From contig JAISOJ010000030.1 of assembly GCA_031275735.1 (NCBI GenBank), positions 1 through 34,809 on the forward strand: a stretch of 34,809 nt of DNA. Direction: 5' to 3'. The translations under genes were made by a program, and so were the position numbers. This document shows, in pieces, positions 17,756 to 26,013 of the stretch (position 1 is its first letter; every line of letters begins with the position of its first letter). The stretch comes from Dysgonamonadaceae bacterium. Lineage in GTDB: Bacteria; Bacteroidota; Bacteroidia; Bacteroidales; Azobacteroidaceae. Below the pieces are notes generated by a model. That model searched no databases and was not told where the DNA came from. It was given only the letters and a program-made list of their open reading frames with translations.

Positions 17756-19020
17756 ACCATTTGCCGGGTTCGTTTAGTTTTAGTTTTGCTTCCAGTTTTT
17801 TGGAATTGGCTTCGGCGTCCAGTTTTTTGTTTTGGGTGTTGAAATTGTCGAGCAGGGTTATGCGGTTGTTCAGGTATTTTTCTTCGGCGGCCAGGAGGAG
17901 CATTTGGTGTTGGGTTTCGGTTTGCCATTCTTTTTCTTCGTTCAGGTTGATGATTAGCTGCCGTTCTTTGTAGGCGTTTTCCAGGTTTTGGAGTTCGGTT
18001 TCCAGGATGGATTTTTCGGTTATTGTTGGGCGTTTGGGTGTATTTTCTTTTTCTTCTATTCCTAGTTTTTGCAGGTGTTCCATTTCCTCATTCCGTTTTT
18101 TCAGTTTTTGGTTAGCGGCTATTAGTTCGTTTTCTGTTTTGGCGTTTTCAACTTCTTTTTCGGCTAGTTCGATTTCTTCTTTTTTGGCGGCTATCAGCGA
18201 CCGGGTTTCTTCGGTTTGGGAGGAAGTGAGGTTTATGTCGGTGATCCGATTTTGAGCTAATTTTTTCAGGCTTGCAATTTGTTTATCGATTTCGGCTAGT
18301 TCTTCCTGTGCTTTTCTTCTTTGTTTCACCATTTTTTGAGCCGTTCTTATTCGAATGGGGCCGGTTTCTGTTTTTAGATTTTCAATATATTCGTTTGCTT
18401 CATCCAGTTTTATTTGCGGCTCTATCTATTCTTTTTCTAATAGTTTTTCTTCGATTGCTTTCAGGGCGATTTGTTTTTGCAGTGCGTCGATGTATTTTTT
18501 TATTTCTTCTGTGTTATGGTTGATTAGTTTTCCTTCTTGGTCGAGCATTCCGTTGTATGAGGGCATGATTTCTCGGAGTTCGTTTATTTTTTTTCGTCGG
18601 AATTCATTGGCGTTTTTTTCGTTTTCAATGGCGTCGACGAGCATTTCTATTTTGGTTTTTTGTTCTGCAAATTCTTGTGCTGCTTTTAGGTTTACGTCGT
18701 TTAGCATTTTTTGTTGTGCTGTTAGTTCGGAGGTTTTTTTAGCGGCATTGTAGCAGGTACTCCAATGGCGACGATGGCGGAAATGATAAGTCCCCAGGGT
18801 GTTTTTGTAAATGCAAAGCGCAGCGCTTCTTGTGCGGCATAGGCCAGGGTGGATGCCATGATTTTTTTGTTCCAAAGGTCGACTAATATTTGGACGGCTA
18901 TTTTTCCTTTGGTGATGGCTACGTAGGCGGCTATTCCGGCTGCTTGTGCAAAATCGCCTGTTTTTTTTACTTCTTCGTTTAATTCTGCTGCGCTTATCCC
19001 TAAATTATCGAGAATTAGGG
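17754..19020 (-). pseudogene. Decayed phage tail tape-measure gene
   Basis: The minus strand encodes long charged coiled coils rich in Lys, Glu and Gln, preceded by a hydrophobic stretch (TPWGLIISAIVAIGV around 18800-18760) and AAYVAITKGKIAVQILVDLWNKKI, a plan typical of tape-measure proteins of Bacteroides-type prophages. The frame shifts near 18750, an in-frame TAG lies at 18426-18428, and reading then resumes through EANEYIENLKTETGP to a truncated end at 17754. Both ends are cut: the left end abuts the regulator pseudogene, the right end an integrase fragment. Tape measure is the best reading; another coiled-coil phage protein is possible. Confidence 0.7.
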
Positions 19021-19080
19021 ATCCCTAAAAAACGGCGGAAAGTGATCCTTCGAAAGCGGTCTATTACCTGGTCGAATCCA

Positions 19081-19305
19081 TTATAAACGGTATAGGAAGA
19101 AAATCATCGGTTTTACCGTTTTTTCCACCTTTATCCAGCAATTGGCTAAGATTGTGTGGTCGGCTATTTCTCCTTTTTTAATCCCTGATTTATGTACGTA
19201 CATTGAAGTTTTTATATAATCCGTCTTTGAATTATGGCTGATGCGGATGTAAACCGTATTCAATTCTTTGTCTTTTGTTCTAATTGCAGGGCTGAACGTT
19301 GCCAT
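19081..19305 (-). pseudogene. Tyrosine recombinase (integrase) N-terminal fragment
   Basis: The 74-codon frame begins MATFSPAIRTKDKE and continues with VYIRISHNSKTDYIKTSMYVHK, the arm-type DNA-binding N-terminus of Bacteroidetes phage/ICE integrases. Family likeness stops near residue 58 (ILANC); the rest is out-of-register sequence, and the catalytic domain is absent. It lies 160 bases from a tRNA-His 3' fragment, the normal place for an integrase at an attachment site. Confidence 0.8.
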
Positions 19306-19466
19306 AATTTGTAATTTATTTGTAATTTTTATGTGTAAAAATAGTAAAATAATCTGAATATTTTGAAAAAAAATGGAAATAAAAACAATTTTATAAATGG
19401 GTTGAAGGAAGTTGTATACTTATTATCTAATTGGTTATTAGTATATTGATGATTTATTATTTTCAG

Positions 19467-19503
19467 GGTGAAAGATGGGGTTCGAACCCACGACCCTCAG
19501 AAG
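19467..19503 (-). other. tRNA-His 3' fragment, probable attachment-site remnant
   Basis: On the minus strand this reads as a tRNA 3' end: T stem GTGGG/CCCAT around TTCGAAC, then the acceptor strand CTTTCAC and C73. A C discriminator is specific to tRNA-His, and the preceding bases also fit that gene. The 5' part and anticodon arm are absent, so it is not a functional tRNA. With an integrase fragment next to it, it is best read as one attachment end of an element that used a tRNA-His gene. Confidence 0.75.
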
Positions 19504-19589
19504 AAACGCTGTAATTCCGTGTATTGAAATCTTCGTTGATTACACGTTCCATCACAATCGTTTGCAGATGGACGAATGGTCATTTTTTA

Positions 19590-20915
19590 TCAGAATATCA
19601 TACTGAAAACCGTCGTTTTTTCTATAGAGAAAGAATGTTGCAATTTGCCTCCATGCAAACGCATGATATATCGGGAAACGCTAAGTCCGATACCGGAACC
19701 CGAAGATTTGGTCGTGAAAAAAGGAACAAAAATATTGGGTAAGATATCTTCCGGAATAGGTTTGCCTGTGTTGGCGATATTAACGCTTAGTTTATCCGGA
19801 GCTGATTGGTTGACCGAAAACATAATTTTTTCTCCCTTGTTGGCCTCAATGGCTTCGATGGCGTTTTTCAGCAGATTAATTAATACTTGAGTAATCAGGT
19901 TTTCATCAGCATGGATAATAACCGGTTCAAGAAGAGAAACAATTAATTCGATATTTTTCTTCCTGATAGCCGCTTCATGCAATTTGATGACTTTATCAAT
20001 CGCAGTGTTCAAGTTAAAATCCTGCTTTTTCGGCTTAGGAATTGCAGTGAATTTACGATACGATTCAACGAAAGATAACAAGCCCGAAGCTGTGGAGTTG
20101 ATAGTTTTGAAAGCTCCGAGCGTGTTTCGTTTTAAATCTTCCGAATAAATAGGAGCATTTTGATGCAGGAAAAGCATGGTTTCGCTCAAAGAAGTAATGG
20201 GAGCAATGGAATTCATAATCTCGTGAGTCATCACGCGGATAAGTCGAATCCACGATTCCATTTCTTTCATTTCCAGTTCGTCGCCTATATTATTCAAAGT
20301 AATGATTCGCATCAATCCCCGTTTAAGACAGATTTGTGAAACATACAGACTGATTTGCAATTCTTCCCGTTCGTTCGTTAATGTAATTTGGACGTTATCG
20401 CCGCTTCTCAGTTGATGAAACAGTTTAGGATAAGTTTCATTAATAACTTGTAACTGATTGATATGCGAAAGCACAGGAAGTCCCAACATATTTAATGTCG
20501 GTTGATTTATTCGCTGAACAATGCCTTTGTCGTCGATGATGATAATACCCGTTGAAACGCTTTCGAGAATCAGACTTAGGAACTTTTCATTTTCAATTAC
20601 TTCCTTGCGGGCATTTACCAGGATTTCTTTGATACGGTTCATCACTTTGTTCATTTCTTTTTCCTGTGTCGAAAGTTTGGTTTCTGAAAAATGAAAAGTG
20701 TAATCGCCGTTTTCTAAGGCGTTAAGCAGAAAATGAAAATTTTGGTTATACGATTGGTAGCCTTTTTTTAATCCGAAAAAACAAAAGAAAATCACTCCTA
20801 TACCCAAAATAGCATACAAGTAGTTAGCAGTAAAGAAGAAAAAAGTAGTTACAGCGACTGCCAAAACCAGTAGTGCCGTATAAGCATAAAGTCTGTATTG
20901 AATGGATCTGAACAC
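19590..20915 (-). CDS. Membrane sensor histidine kinase with PAS domain (NtrY/AtoS-like)
   Basis: A 441-residue inner-membrane kinase: two helices with almost no loop (about 10-49), a HAMP-like linker (about 62-100), a PAS domain (about 110-210), HisKA with His231 in MTHEIMNSIAP, and an ATPase domain with N-box LLKNAIEAI, ANTGKPI in place of a classic DxGxG, FVPFFTTK and GSGIGLSVSRYI. The tiny periplasmic loop suggests membrane or cytoplasmic sensing. It is the last gene of the group regulator, peroxidase fusion, kinase, and probably phosphorylates the regulator at 22336. It starts 145 bases after the peroxidase fusion stop. Confidence 0.94.
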   Translation of the reverse strand: MFRSIQYRLYAYTALLVLAVAVTTFFFFTANYLYAILGIGVIFFCFFGLKKGYQSYNQNFHFLLNALENGDYTFHFSETKLSTQEKEMNKVMNRIKEILVNARKEVIENEKFLSLILESVSTGIIIIDDKGIVQRINQPTLNMLGLPVLSHINQLQVINETYPKLFHQLRSGDNVQITLTNEREELQISLYVSQICLKRGLMRIITLNNIGDELEMKEMESWIRLIRVMTHEIMNSIAPITSLSETMLFLHQNAPIYSEDLKRNTLGAFKTINSTASGLLSFVESYRKFTAIPKPKKQDFNLNTAIDKVIKLHEAAIRKKNIELIVSLLEPVIIHADENLITQVLINLLKNAIEAIEANKGEKIMFSVNQSAPDKLSVNIANTGKPIPEDILPNIFVPFFTTKSSGSGIGLSVSRYIMRLHGGKLQHSFSIEKTTVFSMIF

Positions 20916-21060
20916 GTGTTTATGAAGTATGAAGTATTATGCTTGGTATAATTTTGTGTGTATCAGTAGGAGAAAAGGAAAAGGGAAATCACAATGTGTT
21001 CTTTACAAGTAACAAAATGATGCGCGTTTCCTTCCTCCTGTTTCCTGTACAATTTAACTC

Positions 21061-22281
21061 TTAGTTTCCTATGATCCATTTGATGATTTCCTCCGACTGG
21101 GGAGATTCTTTAGGTTCGATGGATTTTACCCACCGACCATTCTCGTCGATTAGGAATTTCTGGAAATTCCAGGTGACTTCGGCGTCAGCCACGCCGTTAG
21201 CTTCCTTTGTTGTTAACCAGCGGTAAAGCGGAGCGATATCGTCGCCTTTCACGGAAATTTTCGCCATCATCGGGAAGGTAACGCCGTAATTAGATGTACA
21301 AAACGCTTTGATCTCCTCATTAGCGCCTGGTTCTTGCGCTCCGAAATTGTTTGCCGGAAAACCGACAATCACAAAATTATTATCTTTGTATTGCTCATAA
21401 AGTTCTTGTAATTGAGCGTATTGGGGAGTTAATCCACATTTGGACGCCACATTGACAATCATTATTTTTTTTCCTTTTAAATTGAATAATGGAAAGTCGT
21501 CGCCGTCAATAGTTTTTACTGTAAAACTATAAATTGTTGATTTTGAACGATTTTCTATTAGAAAGGTCATCATCATGCGATGCACGTCTTCCGGATTATC
21601 AAAGCGGATATTCTCTTTTTTTACAAAATCCTTGAGTTCTTTTTTACAACATCCGATGGCTTTAGCCAAAGAGGAAGCCGAATCGAAACGTCTGAATTTA
21701 CCGTCCTTTTTCATGTAGTAAGTGCTTTTGAGAAAGGCAACCATCCCTTCGTTATAGGTATAACGAGGAGCCGAAGTCGTTCCGGTTTCCGAAGTTTTGT
21801 AAGAAGTTGTGCTATAACTTTGCGCATAATGTCCAAGACCAACTTTTTTACCTACGGAAACCCATTTAGGTTCCCATTCAACATAATAAGCGCCTTCTCC
21901 TACGGGAACACGTTCTAAAATTCCATTTTTAGGGGTAAACTCAAAAACCCTACCCGCAATAATAACCTGACTTACATTTCCAGGCTCTGCAAAAGTCATA
22001 ATGACGCTATCTTCTATGTATTGAATTTGTCGGGTAACAATAGAATAATTGAACTGTCCGTTCATTTTAATCCCGTTTTTTAATATAGCAGTTCCGTTTT
22101 CATATTGAGGAAATAATAAATCGGAAGGAGAAGGGCGTTGGGCCTTTGATGTTCCCATACACAGCAGGATCGACAAATAAAATAGAAGCTTTTTTGTACA
22201 AAAAAAAGAGGAAGAGTGGAGGATAGCAAACGAGGGGTTAGTCACATTCTCTTGACTGTTGTTTGTAAATGTCTGTCTCAT
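21061..22281 (-). CDS. Secreted two-domain protein ending in glutathione peroxidase
   Basis: A 406-residue fusion. After a long N-terminal region with a signal peptide (about 30-48, ending KAQ), residues about 50-245 form a beta-rich domain like secreted Bacteroidetes proteins of unknown function (an ILKNG, RVFEF and EGAYYVE pattern; a CC pair at 211-212). Residues about 248-406 are a glutathione peroxidase: peroxidatic Cys282 in SKCGLTPQY, Gln316 in FGAQEPG, Trp371/Asn372 in WNFQKFL, the full catalytic tetrad. These enzymes reduce peroxides, usually with thioredoxin in bacteria. Export would place it in the envelope. It sits between a sigma-54 regulator and its likely kinase. The long N-terminus makes the start uncertain. 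Confidence 0.88.
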   Translation of the reverse strand: MRQTFTNNSQENVTNPSFAILHSSSFFCTKKLLFYLSILLCMGTSKAQRPSPSDLLFPQYENGTAILKNGIKMNGQFNYSIVTRQIQYIEDSVIMTFAEPGNVSQVIIAGRVFEFTPKNGILERVPVGEGAYYVEWEPKWVSVGKKVGLGHYAQSYSTTSYKTSETGTTSAPRYTYNEGMVAFLKSTYYMKKDGKFRRFDSASSLAKAIGCCKKELKDFVKKENIRFDNPEDVHRMMMTFLIENRSKSTIYSFTVKTIDGDDFPLFNLKGKKIMIVNVASKCGLTPQYAQLQELYEQYKDNNFVIVGFPANNFGAQEPGANEEIKAFCTSNYGVTFPMMAKISVKGDDIAPLYRWLTTKEANGVADAEVTWNFQKFLIDENGRWVKSIEPKESPQSEEIIKWIIGN

Positions 22282-22335
22282 AATTCAATTATTTTTATGT
22301 GAATGAATGACAAAAATAAAATAAAGTTTTGGTAT

Positions 22336-23700
22336 TCACAAATTATATTTTTTTATTTTGCTGTACAAAGTCGGTCGGGTTATTCCCAATTCTGCCGCTA
22401 TGGCCGACAGATTATCCTTATTGCGTTCCAAAGCGTTTTGTATTAAAACTTTTTCTACCTCTTCCAAAGTCATATTGTCAAACTTGATATCGATTTGATT
22501 GGTTTTATTCAAATAAAAATCGCTAGTGTCCAAAACATTCGTATCCGAAAGAATGATTGCCTTTTCCACGGTATGTTGCAATTCGCGAACGTTTCCCGGC
22601 CAGTGATAGGCTGTTAATTTATCAATTGCGCCGGATGAAAGATTTATTTTTTCTTTGTGGTATTTTTTCGCATATTTTGCAAGGAAAAAAGCGATTAACA
22701 GAGGAATATCTTTTTTTCGTTCCCTCAATGGCGGAATTTCCATCTGAATAGTGTTGATACGATACAATAAATCTTCTCGAAATTCCCCTTTCCGTACCAA
22801 TTCCTGCAAATTACGGTTAGTTGCGCATATCAAACGGATATCAATAGGGATAGGTTTATTATCGCCTACTTTGACTATTTGTCGCGATTGCAAAACATTC
22901 AACAGTTTCGCTTGCAATGAATAAGATAAATTGCCGATTTCATCCAAAAATAAAGTTCCACCGTTAGCAGCTTCAAATTTACCTGTCCGGTCGGTTTTAG
23001 CGTCGGTGAAAGAACCTTTCACATGTCCAAACAGTTCGCTCTCGAAAAGCGATTCGCTGACGGCGCCCATATCAACCGTTATCAGGACTTCCTTGTTGCG
23101 TGAAGAAAGTCGTTGGATTTCGTGGGCAATCACTTCTTTTCCCGTACCGTTTTCACCGGTAATCAGGATATTAGCGTCTGTTTGGGCAACTTTTTGCATC
23201 AAGCGTTGCAATTGCTGTATGGATTCGGAAACACCCCAGCAAATATCTTGTTCCTTATTCAATTCCCTGTTCAGGACGAGTTGTTTTTCCCGCAATTGCT
23301 TGACTTCCTTACGCGATTCCCGTAGCGAATAAGCCGCTTGCAGGGAGGCAATCAGCTTGGCGTTGTCCCAAGGTTTAATTATAAAATCGGAAGCTCCTTG
23401 TTTCAAAGACTTTATTGCCAGCTCAATGTCGGCATATGCCGTGAATAGTACGACAGGAATATCTGCATCCATTTTTTTTATTTCCGACAACCAATACAAT
23501 CCTTCGTTTCCAGTATTAATTCCTGCTGAAAAATTCATATCCAGCAAGACAACGTCGGGTGTAATCTCCTTTAACAGACTATGAAGTTGTTTGGGTGACG
23601 ATAAAAGGGTGACGGATCCGAAATAATTTTCAAGTAAAATTTGCAATGCCGTCAATACATTTTTGTTGTCGTCTATAATCAGGATACTACCTTTTTTCAT
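22336..23700 (-). CDS. Sigma-54-dependent NtrC-family response regulator
   Basis: A 454-residue activator: receiver (1-125; D10/D11 pocket, phosphoacceptor D54, K109), AAA+ domain with Walker A GENGTGKE (182-189), GSFTDA loop (229-234) in place of GAFTGA, Walker B GTLFLDEIGN (248-257) and RELQHTVEKAIIL, and a Fis-like HTH (LSAIAAELGITRPTLYSKIKKYNL). It is first in the group with the peroxidase fusion (54 bases later) and the PAS kinase. Its target promoter is not evident: I found no -24/-12 motif in the gaps of this group, so it may act elsewhere. Confidence 0.95.
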   Translation of the reverse strand: MKKGSILIIDDNKNVLTALQILLENYFGSVTLLSSPKQLHSLLKEITPDVVLLDMNFSAGINTGNEGLYWLSEIKKMDADIPVVLFTAYADIELAIKSLKQGASDFIIKPWDNAKLIASLQAAYSLRESRKEVKQLREKQLVLNRELNKEQDICWGVSESIQQLQRLMQKVAQTDANILITGENGTGKEVIAHEIQRLSSRNKEVLITVDMGAVSESLFESELFGHVKGSFTDAKTDRTGKFEAANGGTLFLDEIGNLSYSLQAKLLNVLQSRQIVKVGDNKPIPIDIRLICATNRNLQELVRKGEFREDLLYRINTIQMEIPPLRERKKDIPLLIAFFLAKYAKKYHKEKINLSSGAIDKLTAYHWPGNVRELQHTVEKAIILSDTNVLDTSDFYLNKTNQIDIKFDNMTLEEVEKVLIQNALERNKDNLSAIAAELGITRPTLYSKIKKYNL

Positions 23701-23729
23701 TTCATTTCTTATTATTCATAATTCAGGAA

Positions 23730-23737
23730 CAAAAATA
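23730..23737 (-). promoter_or_regulatory. -7 box upstream of the second regulator
   Basis: TATTTTTG on the minus strand fits TANNTTTG, 29 bases upstream of the start at 23700. The -33 element is not clear. The rest of the gap up to 23945 shows no gene. Confidence 0.4.
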
Positions 23738-23945
23738 AGGATTATTTTTTTATTTTTCAGGCTCTCAAGTGATCTTAACGGACGCTTTATAATTATTTGT
23801 GATTTATATGACTTATCGTTGGCTTCGAATATAGATAAGACGTGCAACATTGATTACCTGCATTTGCAACAATCTTTACAGCCTATGTTCCTTTTCATCC
23901 CTACTTTTGCCGGAAAATTTAGTCGCTTAAATTAATTAATTTCAA

Positions 23946-24355
23946 ATGAGAAAAACACATCATTTAAAAATAGAATTGAAGAAGACCCCCAAAAGTGAAA
24001 TCAACAAACAAAAGGCACTGACCGAATAGCAACGCGACCAATTGATTAAACTTTCCAAACAAATGGAAGAAGCTACTCACGCCAAACTGGTTTTTTCACC
24101 AATATCTCACATGAGTTCCATACGCCGCTGTTAATTTCCTGTCCAATAAGTTTTTTATTGTCCGATAAATTTATTGGCGTAAAACAACGGCGTTTAGTTG
24201 CTTTAGTTCAAGAAAACATCAAAATTTTGCTGAAACTCATTGGCCAGATTATTGATTGCCGAAAAATATGAAAACGGAAAATTAAACCTGGATTTGAGTG
24301 TGCACGATTTAAAAAAACAATTTATCGAATGGAACACATCCGAACAGAAACCCTA
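23946..24355 (+). pseudogene. Decayed phage-type ORFs upstream of the tail gene
   Basis: An ATG at 23946 opens a lysine-rich frame stopped by TAG at 24027-24029; reading resumes after it (QRDQLIKLSKQMEEATHAKLVF) to a TAA. Further on, a second fragment reads SLARLLIAEKYENGKLNLDLSVHDLKKQ and ends at TAA 24353-24355, overlapping the next start. I do not recognise the products. Charge, broken frames and neighbours suggest former small phage structural genes. A TACTTTTG box at 23902-23909 may be their old promoter. Confidence 0.5.
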
Positions 24356-25236
24356 AAAACCTACGGAAAAAAAGAACCCAAGCAGAACTGGGATATAAAA
24401 CCCTGGAAGAATTCCTGTTTATCCGCGACATGCTGCAAAGCAACCAGCAATACCTGACAGAAACAAGCGGATGGCGGCAGCAAGTAGACATCAGCTGCGA
24501 AAACTTCCGCCATGCCGTCCATCCATTCGAACCCGGAACCATCCCCCTCACTATAAAATACAAGGATAACGATTCCAATTACTTCCCAGACGAATTTTCC
24601 AAAACAGAGCCAACATTCACAACCGAAATCATCGTAGAATTTACCACCACCCAAAACAACGAAACAATAAACGACGCCGTACAGCTGAACGCTAACAATG
24701 CGAGCAATGGAACTGCCCAAATCGACTGGGGAGACGGATACGTAGAAAATATAAATGTACAGCCGCTAACCTGTATTCCGCACACCTACATCCTGCCCGG
24801 CGCTTACCAGGTAAACATAAAAGCCTCCCAATCCGTACACAACATTACTTTCGCTACTTTATATAAACCCCAAGATGACTACGAAAGACCAAACATCCGG
24901 CAATACCTTACCCGGATATTAAAAATAAAAAGCAGCACGCTCGCCAACCTGGAAGAAAACTTTGAACTGGAAACACCCAACGTCCAAAGCATGACAGGCA
25001 CATTCTACTATTGCGGAATGACTCAATTACCCGGCAATCTGCTGAACCAAATCAAAGCAACAACCTTATACTGGACTTTCCGTAATATGCGTTTAACATC
25101 CATCCACAACGATTTGTTTGCCGGACCAATTAGCCAGCACCTGTACAACACAGCCGATTTATTCCGTGGAAATCCATTACAATCCTATCCGGATGCCTTA
25201 TTTAGATACTACAGCCAATTGAAAGGACTGAATTAA
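24329..25236 (+). pseudogene. Truncated, frameshifted phage tail-fibre-like gene with BspA-type repeats
   Basis: The best start is the ATG at 24329 (MEHIRTETLKTYG), which overlaps the preceding fragment; one base lost in the run of seven A at about 24366-24373 puts the rest (AELGYKTLEEFLFIRDMLQSN and on) in the next frame, open from about 24430. Features: a PKD-like strand (QIDWGDGYVENINV, about 24718-24760) and BspA/DUF285-like repeats (MTGTFYYC, LYWTFRNMRLTSIHNDLF, TADLFRGNPLQSYPDALF) that stop abruptly at 25236 in mid-repeat. The layout resembles tail-fibre or receptor-binding proteins of Bacteroides phages. A surface BspA-like protein is the alternative. Confidence 0.6.
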
Positions 25237-25352
25237 ATGGCTATTTGTCGAGATAGGGCGAATGACGGGCGAATTTGGTTTGTTACATTAAAATGACTAC
25301 CTATATAGCTTGTTTATTTTCGTTACTACAAAGAATTAAATCTTTTTTTTAT

Positions 25353-25360
25353 TACTTTTG
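25353..25360 (+). promoter_or_regulatory. -7 box of the FAH-porU-porV operon
   Basis: TACTTTTG matches TANNTTTG, 31 bases before the ATG at 25392, in the 155-base gap after phage DNA. The -33 element is weak. It is the only clear promoter-like site before the whole plus-strand operon that runs to xseA. Confidence 0.5.
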
Positions 25361-25391
25361 CTTCAGAAATGAATCAAATGACGATTAAAAT

Positions 25392-26009
25392 ATGAAAATC
25401 ATTTGTGTGGAAACGAATTACACATCTCGCAATAAAGAGATGTTTCATACGTTATTTAATAACGAACCGGTAATTTCTTTGAAAGTAGATTCTTCTTTGT
25501 TAAAAGACGGAAAACCTTTTTATATTCCGGGATTCTCTTCGGATGTACAATATGAAACGGAGATTGTAGTGAGAATAAATCGTTTAGGTAAAAACATTGC
25601 TCAGCGGTTTGCTTGCCGTTATTACAATGAAATAACCGTAGGTATTGATATGACAGCAAAGGATTTACAACAACAGTTAAAGGCAAATGCTCATCCGTGG
25701 GAACTTAGTAAAGCGTTTGATAATTCGGCAATAATAGGAAAATTTATTTCTTTGGAAGAAGTAGACAATGACATAAATAATCTACCGTTCCATTTGGATA
25801 TTAATGGAATAACTGTACAGGAAGGAAATACAAATGATCAAATTTTTAAAATAGATGAGATAATTGCTTATGTTAGCCGTTTTTTTACCTTGAAAATGGG
25901 CGACCTGATTTACACAGGGACTCCGGCTGGCGGGGGAAAGGTTAATATAAATGATCACTTACAGGGATATATTAGAAGAACAAAATTGTTGGACTTTTAC
26001 GTGAAATGA
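25392..26009 (+). CDS. Fumarylacetoacetate hydrolase (FAH) family protein
   Basis: A 205-residue cytoplasmic enzyme of the FAH/2-keto-pentenoate hydratase fold, which cleaves or decarboxylates 2-oxo acids with a divalent metal. Metal ligands E55, E57 (QYETEIV) and D86 (VGIDMTAKDLQ) are in place, and the late FFTLKMGDLIYTGTPAGGG is the family signature. At 205 residues it matches the short single-domain members, such as oxaloacetate decarboxylase-like proteins; the exact substrate is unknown. It starts the operon and ends 4 bases before porU, so it is co-transcribed with type IX genes, though no functional tie is obvious. Confidence 0.93.
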   Translation: MKIICVETNYTSRNKEMFHTLFNNEPVISLKVDSSLLKDGKPFYIPGFSSDVQYETEIVVRINRLGKNIAQRFACRYYNEITVGIDMTAKDLQQQLKANAHPWELSKAFDNSAIIGKFISLEEVDNDINNLPFHLDINGITVQEGNTNDQIFKIDEIIAYVSRFFTLKMGDLIYTGTPAGGGKVNINDHLQGYIRRTKLLDFYVK

Positions 26010-26013
26010 AAAA

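Noticed and set aside
18998-19020. CCTAAATTATCGAGAATTAGG as a recombination site or terminator
   Set aside because: The inner part does not pair well, and it lies inside decayed phage coding sequence.
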